Shown: positions 39,465-52,249 of the stretch, piece after piece
Layout of the letters: every line of letters starts with the position of its first letter
Numbering within the stretch: position 1 is the first letter of the stretch
Assembly (NCBI GenBank): GCA_946811185.2
Contig: OX328108.1
Coordinates: forward strand, 39,016,357-39,080,356
Reading direction: 5' to 3'
From: Hippopus hippopus
Lineage: Eukaryota; Mollusca; Bivalvia; Cardiida; Cardiidae
Length of the DNA stretch: 64,000 nucleotides
Program-made: the position numbers and the translations under genes
The notes under the pieces: generated by a model
What the model was told of the DNA's origin: nothing
The model's database searches: none
The model's input: the letters and a program-made list of their open reading frames with translations, nothing else

Positions 39465-40022
39465 GCTAGGTGGTATTTTTCAAATACATACCTATATGAT
39501 TTGGGCATTCTGGGTACAGAACCAGACTTCTTTTCAAGATGGCAGTCGATGCAGGCAAATTTCAATATAAATCAAACCTTTACTAAATGAAATGCAACCA
39601 GGCAAGATTCATCTGGTCATGGTTAGCTAGCATATAACCTGCACCATTCATTAATAAACACAGGTCCTATAACCTCAAGAGAAATAACGCTTGTATAAGC
39701 CCAGCCTTTTTGGGATATTATTTTTGTTGTCAAAGTCTGTTTCACAAGACCCGGTTTTCACCATGACAATATTTAGAAACTGTACAAAGATTCGCAGTTA
39801 ACAATGATATTTTTCTCGTGTAAAATCATTATATTTTTATCAATTTGGAGCGAGAAATAACCTTAAATTTTCCACAGACTTATTATTAATATCCATTTTT
39901 TGCTTGCTACTTTTTTTAGAAGCAGAGTTTTTAGTTTGTGCACAGTGTATTGATATTTATCCTGTACAGGATATTGATGTGTCATAGCAGATCAATCTGC
40001 AAAGAATATGACATGCTCAGAT
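39465..40022 (-). repeat. Family E repeat, copy 3 (inverted, interrupted)
   Basis: Reverse complement of the other copies (tgggcattctgggtacagaa; gcaaagaatatgacatgctc), interrupted by ~250 bp of unrelated sequence about 39720-39970. Confidence 0.65.
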
Positions 40023-40728
40023 GTGACAAACCAAGAGGGAACCCCTGCAAACCATTGTGATGGTGTATTTTAATGGTTCACAAATATTTTTTCTGTATAT
40101 GTCTGCAGGTTAATCATCAGTACCAGTGAATATATGAATAAGTATTTAACCTTTTTCAGTGCCAAATAAATCAACTTGGTCTTTTTCTACCACTGAAAAT
40201 GCAACAGTCTGACACACACAGACTTTTATCTTATAGGCTCGGCGAGACACGGTAAGATGGTATACATATAAGATCAGACTGCATATTCTTTAAGGTCTGA
40301 TCTTGATCATGCCATTAGAAAAAACTCTTGCTATTCACACAAGGTGAAAGGGTAAAGGTTAATTATTTCCGTTTTTTAGCAGCCTGTACACAAAAGAGTT
40401 GCGTACACTTTGCGAAAAAAAAGCACAAATTTACCAATTGACATGTCCAGAGGCCACCAGGTAGCTCCACTATTCAAAAAGTTTCTAGGGGAGATCCCCA
40501 GACCCCTCTGGGAAATCCCCCTCCCTTCTCTTGGCACTTCCCACCTTGGGTTTTACCATCGGTATTACCTTTGCCCACACTTTATTTTGGGCAAGCTACG
40601 CCCTGATATACCAATGGTAGGTAATGCTGAGTTATTATCCTCCTACAATATTGAACGCTTCACCAGACTTCAAAATTCTAGACTACCTATTCCCCATTCT
40701 TTAAACATTTGCAAATAACAACTGTTGT
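40023..40728. other. Host sequence, small palindrome only
   Basis: agatcagactgcatattctt..aaggtctgatctt at ~40270-40315 is a family B centre; no gene supported. Confidence 0.4.
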
Positions 40729-41300
40729 TTGACCGTTTACCAGACATAAAATTTTGGACTTTATCAAGTTGAAAGCATTAATAGATGATTAATGTGGCCC
40801 AAGTAATGGTCTTTGAAAGGGTAGAAAATATTGTGTGAAAATAAGAAAATGCTGGTAACCAGCATTTTCTCCTTTTCACACAATATTTTCAAACGCAGTC
40901 TTTCTTAGGGTTGAATGAAACTCAGGACTGTTTAGGAAAGGGTTTGAATGAAAGGAAATGCCTTTGAAAATTAGAAAACATATTTGGAAAAGGAGAAAAT
41001 GCTGGTTCTGTATCAACAAGGTTTTGAAATCTTCCTACGGATGGTAGAAAGCATGGGTTGAATTGGTAAAAGTTACTCTTTACCAGACAATCTGTGTTTT
41101 AATGACCCTGAGAAAGAAAGCCTTTTGAAAACATGGTTGGAAAAGTAGAAAATGCTGGTAACCAGTATTTTCTCCTTTTTTCCGCAATGTTTTATGAGCT
41201 TCAGAGACAAAATCCACAACTTGAACTACAGATGATTTGTCATCTGCAAAAGCTTTAGATCTTGTCGCAAGTAAAATTTTGTTGTCTGGTAAAGGCTTAA
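40729..41300. repeat. Family A copies (two plus a fragment)
   Basis: 40729-40953 (-), ~40960-41070 (part) and 41072-41300 (+). Confidence 0.65.
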
Positions 41301-41537
41301 CCCTTAGGCTGCTAAGCTTGACTCAAAGACCTTTAGAGGACAGTGTAGATCAAGATTAGACTGCTCAGAATGTGCAGTCTGATCTTTGATCTACTTTGTC
41401 TGATAAGGAGATATCGCTCTTTCCTAAACTCCCCCCCCACCCCCCCCAAAAAAAAAGAACCTTTGAAATAACAAAACTTGGGTTTTTACTACCTGCTTGA
41501 AAGTTTCATGAAACTTATTTAGTAGAAAAAGGGTTAC
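41297..41537 (+). mobile_element. Family B MITE
   Basis: Begins at the same TTAA (41297-41300) that ends a family A copy. Has TTAACCCTTAGGCTGC and the gatcaagattagactgc..gcagtctgatctttgatc palindrome. Confidence 0.7.
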
Positions 41538-42428
41538 ACATGAAGCAACCTACAGTGTTTCTCTGAGGTATAACAGCTGATTTTCATGATAAGTAGAAGC
41601 AGGTAAGGATGTTTCTATGATGTATCAGCAAGCACAAGGAAAAAAGTTGCATCTGTTTTTTTTTTTAAAAATTACAGCTGCCTCTCAGGATTTACAGGTT
41701 TCTGTGCTCATATTAAAAGCAAGTTTGTGGATATATCACTCTGAAGTTGTTACTTTTGTGTTTTCATTTGTACATTCAGCGACAGTGAAACTGATTGTTA
41801 AATGCTTTATCAGAATGCAAAATTTTGGACTGGACCATATTGAAAGCACTTGCAGAAGACAAAAATTTAACTGTGGCTTAAATGATGATTTTTGTCTATA
41901 ACAGGGTAGAAAACATTGCTGGTTACCAGCATTTTCTCCTTTTCCCACTATGTTTTTGAAAGTTTTATCTGTCACAGTCATGGTCGTTAAAACATGGGGT
42001 TGTGTTGTAAAGAGTTTTAAAAACACATGCAATAGATTGAAAATACTGAAATATTTGATGTATTTATTGTATATAGAAAATATAGAAGAATGATAATAGA
42101 AAACAATGTAGCTGCGGTTCTAATGGGAATGATCAGAACAGCCCCTTCTGACTCATTTTCAACTGTATGAACACTGATTATCTAAATAAAGTGCAACTAT
42201 TCATCAACCCTACACCAAATAGTGCAGTGTTTTTAACAACACTTAAGAGAAAGGCTGTTGAAAACATTGTGGAAAAGTAGAAAATGCTGATAATTAGCAT
42301 TTTCACCTTTTTCCACAATGTTTTATGTCCTACATAGACAAGTCACATTATTTAAAACATGTTCATTTTGCCGTCTGCAAATATTGTGATATTGCATTTG
42401 TGTAAATTTTTGTTTGGGAAAGAGTTAC
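41538..42428. repeat. Host sequence with two family A copies
   Basis: 41799-42016 (-) and 42209-42428 (+); 41538-41798 has no recognised feature. Confidence 0.6.
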
Positions 42429-42499
42429 AAAGTACCGGTACATTAAAGTTCTGAGTGATTTTTGGAAAGCTGCAAAAATCTTTATTAGGCCACTGGCTG

Positions 42500-42660
42500 C
42501 TTTCCTGTATAATAATTGTCAAAACAATGTTTACTGGAGAGAAAAGTGAGTCCTGTCACAATGACTATCATCAAGTCTTGCAAAGCTGAGATTCAAACCC
42601 AAGACTCCTTGATTACTAGCCCTGTATGTTACTGGCTAAGCTTAACTGAATAGACTAATA
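42500..42660 (+). repeat. SINE-like repeat, truncated copy
   Basis: Matches the tRNA-like part of 60903-61190 (cactg.gctgctttcc, tgactatcatcaa, gctgagattcaaaccca). It serves as an outgroup for the Polinton target repeat. Confidence 0.6.
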
Positions 42661-42724
42661 TTTGAGCCATGTTCTGGCAAAAGAAGTACTTTAATGCATC
42701 TTTGTAATGCATGAAGTTATTATA

Positions 42725-42915
42725 TTATGTATCCATAAAATCCATTTTGTGTAACAACCAACTTAATTAAGTAGTGGTCCTTTGAGATGCTGAAAATTGA
42801 CCAATAGCAAAATGTTTCAATCCAGGTCAGCCTATGCGGACTGTACAGGGTGACCTGGGTTAGTACTTCTTGCAAATGCAGCAGTAACCACCCTTTTCAC
42901 AGAGCATGGCTCATT
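42725..42915 (+). repeat. Family C repeat, copy 4
   Basis: Contains tccataaaatccattttgtg, accaggtcag-like palindrome (caggtcagcctatg..acagggtgacctg), cttttcacagagcatgg. Confidence 0.65.
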
Positions 42916-42984
42916 TCAAAGGGATTCTTCAAGATTTATTCTTATACTATATACTTGTATCAAAATTTTTCTGTTTATATTCAG

Positions 42985-43242
42985 TCTGTTGATCGCTTAG
43001 AAACTACACAGGAACATACGTTTATTGTTTACGGATCTGTTAATGTCAAAGACTGCTCTGTGTTATTAGAATTCTATGATTTAGTGCATTGGAGTTACAT
43101 TAGACTTGAAGGAACTTTAGCTGATTGAGTGTTGCATGTGACTGTTCTCAGGAGGATGAATGTCAATGGCGTGCCATACAGACCTAATGACATTCCTACC
43201 TTATCATATCAACAGAGTTCAAACATTCCAGATTATCAGTGG
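42985..43242 (+). CDS. Candidate host internal exon, 86 codons, with an in-frame TGA
   Basis: A strong acceptor (tttttctgtttatattcag, 42966-42984) and a donor (TGG|gtatga at 43243) bound a 258-bp segment, exactly 86 codons in one frame. The frame reads SVDRLETTQEHTFIVYGSVN..., meets TGA at 43126-43128 and continues protein-like on the other side (VLRRMNVNGVPYRPNDIP, SSNIPDYQ). The TGA may be a polymorphic or fixed nonsense mutation, a sequencing error, recoding, or the true end of the protein. I do not recognise the family, and neighbouring exons were not found. Confidence 0.4.
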
Positions 43243-44156
43243 GTATGAACTTTTTTTGGGGTAGTTTTCATGGCTTTTCAAAGATCCAAAGTCAAAGGAG
43301 GCTATTCAGACTTAAATATAATTATTCTTTTATTCTTTACAATGTGAAAGAATTTTAGACCTGTCAAGATGGACTGCATGTGCAGATGAGAAATTGAATA
43401 AGGTTTAAATGATAGGATATGTATTTAAAGGAATAGAAATTATTGTGGGAAAAAGAGAAAATGCTGGTATTTGAGCCTTATTTAAGTTGTCTGCAAATGC
43501 TTTGATATGGGTAAGTGGTGTGATGACCCATGAAGATACTGATGATACAGAAATTCTTCAACTGATTATTTGCCAGTACTACATGTATCAGTATTTTTTA
43601 ATGATTACTATTTCTGTTTTCAACTGTCGTGAATATAGAAGAGTCTGAACATTATTCACTTGGCAAACCTTTGGTGATCCGTTGATCAAATCCTTCGGCT
43701 GTATTATTGTGGGTGATGTGCATCTACATGGTACATTTCTTTGCCCGAAACAGACCACTTACCATTCTTAAAATTGTAAGGCATCACCTAAAAATGGAGA
43801 CATGAGTCACAATATTCTGTTGAAACATTACAGAATACACTTTTGTTCACAACCAGTTTGTAAATTCATTTTTTTAATGTGGTTTATCAGTTATGTTTAG
43901 TTTTCTCCAACAGGTTGATGGATGTGAACAGCTTTTTTGTGGTTGTTGAACACTTATGCTAATTGATTTACATTAGTCGTGCAATTTTAAAATCATACGA
44001 CTAGCAGTATTTCAAAATGGAAACCTTTACATGGGTGAGGTTAGATGTAGTTACGTAATTGCTGAGTTTAGACAAGTTAACATAGTTTATGGAGGGAATG
44101 TATGAAATCTGCAATAGCTTTGTCAGTCATCTAGGTATCCGAGCATAGATATGTCT
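43243..44156. other. Host sequence with a partial family A copy
   Basis: 43330-43515 carries one family A arm (ttattgtgggaaaaagagaa). The remainder may be intron; nothing else seen. Confidence 0.4.
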
Positions 44157-46139
44157 CAGTGTTTCGTCTAGGCTGCAGAATTGCGTGAATCCCCCATTTT
44201 TGTACATAATCCCCCTATATTTTCTGACACTGTGCAGGACAAAGCCCCCCAGTGTTAAAAATCACATCATAGATTACCAATGGTACTTTGAATATGTTAC
44301 TCTACAACAGGGATTGGATTTCATTTTTTAATCCACTAGCAAATTTTAGAAAGTGACATTTTTTCCCACAAGCAAAATTAATAATGGACTTGCTTTTTTT
44401 TTTAAGCCTAACATGCCTACCGCTTTTTTAAATTTGGGGTACATGCACCCCTTGGGATGGAAAAATTTGGGATTACTGGGGTACACTACAAGTTTAAGGG
44501 GTACAGATAACTAAAAAATTTATATTAAAAGATGAATTCATTATATTTTTATTAAACATTAAATTTTTATGGTTTATTGTTAATTTGTATAGTTAATTAT
44601 GGTTTATTATGGAACCGACATTTAGATTAGTAGATAAAGAAATTGGTAGCTTTATTATTCTCCTTACTCAAGCTTGTTATCATAATTTTATCATTAAAGA
44701 AATAAAGAGAAACATTTGTGATAATGACAAGTCCATGATTCAAATGGTGGAGAACAGAGTGCCATTGCACTGTTCAGTTCTATTCTATTACTAAACCTGT
44801 CAACTGGAGACAACAGACAAACAAAAAGGAAGAATGTTATTTGATATTAAAACCATGATTTAACTATCAGTTTAAAGATGTTATTTGATATTAAAGCCAT
44901 GATTTAACTATCAGTTCAATACCAATTTAATATCTGTACTCAAACCAAGTCAAATTTCCATGAAATTTACAGTGGTGGACCAGTTCTGTGAAAGAATTAT
45001 GGTGGTATCACATCCGAATATCTGCATGTCAGATAACTGGTATAGCGAGTCCAACATTTCCAACTTGGTTCTCGTTGTTATTTGTGCATGATAATTATCT
45101 TTTCAGGACAGATTGACAAAATTAATATTTCTGTGTTGTAACCAGAGATTGTCTTCGCTTACCCTTTTTTCGTATAAATAACGCACAATGATGGTATTGG
45201 CCTTGAATGCAGACAAACACACTTGGCTTACGAAACTCAGATAACGAACGACAACTCGGAGGCTCCAATGGCTATGTGTAAAAATTATCAACAGCCATCG
45301 TAGGGTATTCTCAGTGCGACATGACCAATGTTTATTCAGAACAATAAGAATAACCTTATTTGTATTCACATGTAAAATTTAGTACATTTGGGTAATTGAT
45401 GTTCAATAATTTGCACTTGCATTTTTTTTCGAGCGCTTGAAATTTTAGCTCCCATTTTCCAATTCTGACTTGCATTTTGTGAGTAAATATAATTATGGGA
45501 ATTTCGAACTCTGCCCTACTACTCTTTAATAATTAGCCTATAACATGTAAACACTAGTTAGAAATTCTGTTAATTGCGTTTGACATGAGAAGACTTGGGC
45601 GATTTTCATGCCAGAAAAGTATAAGTGGATGAGAAGTGATTGTTTCCCTTCTTTATGATCAATTTGAGAACCACCAGTCATGAGCAACACGTTCAAAGTG
45701 CAATCTCCAAATTTAAAATACGGCGAAATGTTTTTCGTCGTCTGTACTGTAAATTTCTTGTCTCCTGAACTGGAGTGTTCTGTGATCCAGAAATGTCAAA
45801 GAGCAGCAAAATAAGTGACTATATCACTTTGTCTTCCGTAGAACCGTCCCGGAAAGTTGATAAGGAAGCTGAAGAAGCCTCAGTCATTATTGATCATATT
45901 GAGAAAGAAGAGAGGCCCTTATGAAACTATACACAACATACTTTTCAGCAATTGTGGCTTAAAGGCCGATGCATGTAGTGGGACTTTTGCGTAACAAAAA
46001 GAATGACTTAATTATTATTAAAAAACAGTGTTTTAGTTATATACATTACATGGGCCCCCACATTTGGGAAAATCGTCCACATTTTTTAAAAGCATGCAGG
46101 CAAACCCCTACTTTTTTTAAAATCCTAGATGAAACACTG
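44157..46139 (+). mobile_element. hAT-like element with nested insertion
   Basis: Ends CAGTGTTTCGTCTAGG and CCTAGATGAAACACTG are inverted copies, and the flanking 8-mers (atatgtct, atatcttg) look like a diverged duplication. A second copy (51945-52240) is collinear but lacks ~1.2 kb present here (about 44305-45520), so that part is a later insertion, starting near CAGGGATTGG. Confidence 0.6.
45793..45924 (+). CDS. Short ORF (43 aa) inside the hAT-like element
   Basis: ATG-started; begins MSKSSKISDYITL and continues with an acidic/basic helix. An N-terminus of the MSK..KI..(Y/F)(I/F) kind is common in hAT/BED-type transposases, so this may be a vestigial first exon. Too short to assign with assurance. 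Confidence 0.3.
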   Translation: MSKSSKISDYITLSSVEPSRKVDKEAEEASVIIDHIEKEERPL

Positions 46140-48204
46140 ATATCTTGAGAAAACACTACAACAGCAATCTCTAAACTGTGACTACACCGTTTAAAAAAAA
46201 AAGTCTCGGTCATAATTTGCTTGATTATGTATTATGATTTGATAAATTTGGGCATTTTCTCAATTTGACAGTGTGCAAGTTCTGAGTTGTTCACCAACAC
46301 TGATAAGTCACTCTGTAGTACTATACTGGTATATATCCTTATCAATGTTTTGTAAACTCACGATAAAGATTGTAAATTTGAACAGACCTAACAAATCAGA
46401 AAAAAAAATATTGAGATTAGCTGATGTTTTATTTGTTGTTGAAATACCGAGTTTGTATCAATCAGTGAGATTGTTTCCAATGGCAACATTTTCTTACAAT
46501 AAACATGCCAAATGATAATTTTCACATTCTTCTGTTAAAGATCAACAACATGAGGCTAATGTACAATTTTGGCATTTTCCATCCATCACAGTATCATCAT
46601 GATTATCAACTCTGACCATCGACAAAATTTTAAACTGGTCGAAATCAAATGCTTTTGCAGACAACAAATTGTGGAATTTGTCTCTGAAAGTGTAGAAAAC
46701 ATTGTGAGAAAAGGAAAAAATGCTGGTTAACAGCATTTTCTCCTCTTCCCATAGTGTTTTCAAAAAATTTTTTTCTAAGCATCGTTAACTCTTGATTGTG
46801 TGGTATAGCGTTAACGTATTATCGGAACTGAAGATAGTTTTATTATTAGACAGATGAGATGGTTGATAGTCATGTGACCTAGCAATAATCTGTTGTTTTG
46901 TTACTGTTAGATAATCACCCTGGAGAGACCTTACGTTCTTGCTCCAGATCAACGTTACTGCTCCTGTCAACTGAACGTACCCGCTCCAGGTAAAAACATG
47001 GCTGCGCCCTAGATTTTTGCTAGGTAAGCACCAAAGCATACTTATTGGACAATCAGATGGATAGATATGCAGTAGACGGTTGTCGCACGGAATGTCTGTG
47101 ATGTCAGTGCATATTTCTGTATTGTTCTTTTGGTGGTTGGTTGTTTTTTGAAGACGTTTAATCTGACAAACTTCTGTCAGCGACTATGATTTCTTGAAAA
47201 TCAACACGCGGAAGTCAGCAAAAGCTTTGTTAAACATACAAACACGATATTCTGAAGTTTGTGGTCTGCCAAGTGATTCATCTATGCTTTATTCACCACA
47301 GTTCTAAACAAAAAATATACATTGTTCATTATCGAGCAACTTTCAGGCATTTTTTATAGGCAACACTCAACGCTCCAAAACTCAGTAAAACGATCCAGCT
47401 CCTGATTTGAAACAGAGTACGATATTATAAGCGATTGCCTACGAGTTTAATCAAACAATTTGTCTTTTTGATCAATATGTATAACTGTCTGTCTGTCCGT
47501 CTTTCGGTCTTTCTGTCAGTCAGGTTTCTTGTCCTGATTTTTGATGCTTTTGAAATGAAATACCATTATATACATGAAGAGCTTGATGACAGACAGAATC
47601 ATGCACAAGTTCCATAACTATCATAACTATGATGCACAAGATCCATAACTATTATTTATAACTATCATCTTCGATATTGTCATCACAAGACTTATCTTCG
47701 TTAATATAAATGAATAATAATTATCATCAATGAACAACGAACCATATGCCTTGTCAGCTGCACACCTAAAAGCATCTACTTATATCTAATACTATGATTT
47801 AAATATGTATAGATTTTTTTCACTTTTCACACCTTTGCAAAACAGTAGACCCTAATTAGATCTTAAAGTAGCTTACGAATGTCGAATGACAAATATGTTT
47901 CAAATTAACAAGGCATTTTTTGTGAAATACATTATATAGATGCATAGTTTGTGATTTTTTGCACAAAATCAGATCTGGTAATTTTTGAAATCTTTTGGCA
48001 CCAGAAAACGACAGGCAAATAATGCAGTCCCAGATCAGCCGCTACCGAAGCTGGCGGTGCCTGATCATGAGATTTCACTATTTGCGTGTAGTGTTACTAT
48101 AGATAAGGGGTAAAAAAAAGGAATTAATGCGATTATCTACGGCAGGTTTTTTAAAGGTATTTTCATATTTTTATACTGAAAGAAATCATGTCGCAGACGA
48201 CATT
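46140..48204. other. Host sequence with one family A copy
   Basis: 46618-46814 is a reverse family A copy. Nothing else was recognised. Confidence 0.45.
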
Positions 48205-48248
48205 TTTTTATGCCCCCGCCATGAAATGGGGGGGGGGCATATAGAGTT

Positions 48249-48291
<43 letters not shown>

Positions 48292-49690
48292 CGTGCGTGC
48301 GTTAGTGTGTGTCCCATTCTTGTCCGGAGCATAACTTCTACATTTATCAATGGATTTCAAAATAATTTTGCACACTTGTTCTCCTTAACAAGTACTAGTG
48401 TAATGCGAAAAGTTTGTTTCGATACGCCAAAGGTCAAGGTCACAGTTGAAGGTCAAATGTTTAAATTGACCTTTGCCCGGAGCATAACTTCTTCATTTAT
48501 CAATGGATTTCAAAAAAACTTTGCACACTTGTTCTCCTTAACAAGTACTAGTGTAATGCGAAAAGTTTGTTTCGATACGCCTAAGGTCAAGGTCACAGTT
48601 GAAGGTCAAATGTTTAAATTGACCTTGTCCGGAGCATAACTTCTACATTTATCAATGGATTTCAAAAAAACTTTGCACACTTGTTCTCCTTAACAAGTAC
48701 TAGTGTCATGCGAAAAGTTTGTTTCGATACGCCTAAGGTCAAGGTCACAGTTGAAGGTCAAATGTTTAAATTGACCTTGTCCGAAGCATAACTTCTACAT
48801 TTATCAATGGATTTCAAAAAAACTTCGCACACTTGTTCTCCTAAACAAGGACTAGTATCATGCGAAAAGTTTGTTTCGATACGCCCAAGGTCAAGGTTAC
48901 AGTTGAAGGTCAAATGTTTAAATTGACCTTGTCCGGAGCATAACTTCTACATTTATCAATGGATTTCAAAAAAACTTCGCACACTTGTTCTCCTTAACAA
49001 GTACTAGTGTCATGCGAAAAGTTTGTTTCGATACGCCCAAGGTCAAGGTCACAGTTGAAGGTCAAGTGTTTAAATTGACTGTTCAACCCAGTTTTACATC
49101 CTGCTCAGCAGAATTGTGATATGAAGATAGAGTTTTGGTTTTTAAAGACTCATCCAAAGAACTATGCCAGAGATTATTGAGGCTGCAACCTACCCTTCAA
49201 CTATAGTCCAGTGTGATAATATTCGATCCAATTTGTTCCTGTCTCATAGAGGAAGTCCAACAAAGTAATTATTATTGCTACATGTATATTTCTCACTCTC
49301 ATTCCTCAAGTTAAGATCTTCATAATCTTGAGTATAAGTAACCCTCAGTTGAAAGATTAAGGAAAACACTGAATAAAAAGAAGTTAATGCTCAAAACCAG
49401 CATTTTCTTCTTTTTTCTCACAAAGTTTTCTACCATATGCAATACAAACCATGTAATTTATTGTCTGCATATTGCTTTCAACTTGGACCAGTCCTCAATT
49501 TTGTTATCAGGTATAAATAATCTTTTATCTGCTTGGCTATATATATAACAAACCTTCTAAACCCTGTCTAAGCTGTTATCCAAAACAACAATTTTCTGTA
49601 ATACCTATTGATTCACTCATATGACATATCTGTGACCAATACCATTTAGCGGGGGCATCCGTGTCTTCTGACACACCTATTTCTAGTTTC
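48205..49690 (+). mobile_element. Helitron/pearl-like non-autonomous element with tandem core
   Basis: Starts with an ATGCCCCCGCC..GGGGGGGCAT hairpin, then a (GT)n tract (48253-48290), five ~152-bp tandem units, and ends agcgggggcat..GTGTCTTCTGACAC hairpin followed by CTAGT, a Helitron-like CTRR|T terminus. A family A copy (49330-49520) is inserted near the 3' end. Confidence 0.6.
48324..49083 (+). repeat. Tandem repeat, five units of 152-153 bp
   Basis: Units start at 48324, 48477, 48629, 48781 and 48933. Each contains gcataacttct, aacaagtactagt and AAGGTCAAGGTCACAGTTGA followed by AGGTCAAATG. Confidence 0.88.
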
Positions 49691-50559
49691 ACTTTATAAC
49701 CCTGAAGGACAACAAAAGTGGATACTTGTAATTTTAAATTTGTGTCCAGAATGTGTGTTCTAGATAAAAAAAAAAGTGCACATCCTTTGCAAACCCAACT
49801 TTTCTACAGATAAAATGTTTACTTGAAATCAGTATGTTATCTACTCCTCTGAAGTGCTGTGGGGGGTATTAAAAATAGAAACAAATGAAACATTCTAGTA
49901 TTTATTCAGTTTATTTAGAAACTTGCAAATAAATGTTTTTCAATTTTTCAGCTGTTTTGGATCTTTACCACACAATCCACAGTTTTAACAATCCTTAAAA
50001 AAACTTTTGAAAACATTGTGGGTAAAGGAGAAAATGCTATTAACCCATATTTTCTTCGTTTCCTAAAATGTTTTCTACCCTTCCCAAAACAAATTTCAAT
50101 TTGTGAGTCATATTTGTTTTGTTGTTTGCAAATACTTTTAATTTAGACAAGTCAAAAAAATTTCAGTTCAGAAAAGAGTGGACAGCATTCAATGGGGAAA
50201 AAAGATGCAAATATAGAAGTATAGTGTAGATAGAATTTGACCATTTACCACACAATCAGAAAGTTAGTGACAGTGAGATAGAGGTCTTTTGAACACATAA
50301 TGAGAAAAGGACACAGAGGTGGTAGCCACCATTTCCTCTTTTTTCCTCAAGGTTTTTTCCATTTTCAAAAGCAAATACCACCACTTGATCCATATTAAAT
50401 TTGTTTTCTGCAAATGCTTTAGGTTTGGACAAGTCTACATTTTTTCACATAGTAAAGAGTTCAAGCTCTTTCAAATGCTTTGGGAAAAAAAATATTTAAA
50501 AAAAAAATTCGATCCCTACCCTACCTAACATTTTTGGAGACGTTACCCTAAACAAACTA
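49691..50559. repeat. Host sequence with two family A copies
   Basis: 49957-50180 (+) and 50240-50463 (+), both diverged; flanking sequence unassigned. Confidence 0.6.
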
Positions 50560-50690
50560 TTTTTTATACCCCCGCAAAACAAATGTTTTCGGGGGTATAC
50601 TGGAATCAGCCTGTCTGTCCGTGTGTCCGTCCGTGCGTCCGTCTGTGTGTTCATCCGTGTGTCCGTCTGTGTACAAAATACTAGTAATTG
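50560..50690 (+). repeat. Hairpin end of another Helitron-like family
   Basis: TATACCCCCGC..TTTTCGGGGGTATA hairpin followed by tg-rich cctgtctgtccgtgtgtccg, a layout like 48205-48300 but a different family; no 3' end found. Confidence 0.5.
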
Positions 50691-51944
50691 CCTGTTTCTG
50701 TCAAAGCACTGGCGGGGTATTAAGTCATATTCAGTGACAGCACTAGTTTTTTTAGGCCTTAGGCAGGTTAAATTGAAATATTTAGAGGAATATTCCACCC
50801 AAATCTATCACATACTTTTATAAGATGGGGGCATTTAGTCAGTGTATACTAGCTTATTGCTCATTCAAATTGAGGATGTGCAATCGGCATTATTTGACTT
50901 TGAAGAGGCTGTGGGCAGCATTGTGGAAAAGAGAGAAAGATGTTTATTTCACAATATTAATGTGGATAGATGTGTCTGTATACTTATGATACTTTTTTTA
51001 AAGGTATGCTAAATTGAGGTTGTTAAGATGGGCTCAAACTTTACCCCCCCCCCCCCTTTCCTCATTTTGATTGAATGATTGGGGATCTCCTCTCTGAGGT
51101 TAACACTGCTGAGGCCTATTCTTGGTATCATGTCAATGTGATACCAAGATAGAAGAGCCAGCTAGAGGAATGTGACCCTCAGGATGTTCTTTGTCGAATA
51201 ATTGTTTGGTTTTGGCATTGGCTGGTTTGTGGGAGAAGTTAGTATGTTGGAAATATTGTCCGAAGTTTGTTTCAGAAGGCACAAGGCATCCAGGATGGTA
51301 AGGGAGAATTCTGTTTTTTTGTGTCTATTGTGGACATCTGTTGAAGAATTACTTTTTTGGGGTAGTGTGTCTTGAGATTGTGGATTATGCCCTGGCCCAT
51401 TTGCTGGGTCTCACTCAGTGTTGGGTGGTAAGAAGGTAAGTTCAATAGATTTCAGAATGTGGTTTGTGTTGGTGAACTGGACAGTTGTTAATGATCATGG
51501 CAATTTTTCTTTTCTGGCACTCTAATATGGTTTCAAGTTTCTTCAGCCATTCTTTGAAAATTTCAGATGTCATCCACATATTGCTGTATCAGGTGTACGG
51601 CATTAGTAGCGTTTTCTTGTTTTTGAAACAGCAAGGTCTGATTATCAGCAATAGTAGTTTGTAGTTGCCACTTACGTTGGAACAGATGAGGAATGTAATT
51701 CATTCTTTACTTTTCTTGCTCACATTGGCAGGCAATATTCTCAAATTCTGTTGGTAAAAATATGGATACTGTTGAATGATAAAGGCTTGCTCTGGGACCA
51801 GGGCATTTGCTAGTGAGAAGTTAAGAACAATCAGTTTTTTAACAGGGGGATGTCGGGAGCTTCTTTGTATTACTTCTTTGACTTTTTTAGTTATTCTTTT
51901 TCACACCTGAGCAACAAATCATCTGGATATATTTGGCACAAGTT
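50691..51944. other. Host sequence, nothing recognised
   Basis: Slightly G/T-rich, no repeat end or convincing exon noticed. Confidence 0.4.
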
Positions 51945-52240
51945 CAGTGTTTGATCTAGGCTGCGAGATTGCAGAAATCCCTCACTTTTGTAAATAATCC
52001 CCCACATTTTCTGACACCATGTGGAACACAGCCTCCACTCTTGAAAATCACATTATAGTTTACCAGTAGTACTTTATGTTACTCTCCATTATTGAATTTA
52101 ATAACTAGCCTATCACATGTAAACACTGATTAGATATGCTGTCAATTGCGTTCAACAGAAAAAAAAAATCGGGAGATTTTCATGTCAGAAAATAGCAGTA
52201 GATGACACGTGACTGGTTCCCTGTTTTATTTTAGCTATAC
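51945..52240 (+). mobile_element. hAT-like element, second copy (truncated)
   Basis: Begins CAGTGTTTGATCTAGG; collinear with 44157-44300 plus 45525-45660; cut off at about 52240 by the tandem repeat. Confidence 0.6.
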
Positions 52241-52249
52241 AAGGTGTTA

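Noticed and set aside
48127..48639. 170-codon frame through the GT microsatellite and 152-bp repeats
   Set aside because: Val/Cys repeats from (GT)n plus a duplicated repeat unit; typical false gene call in mollusc tandem repeats.
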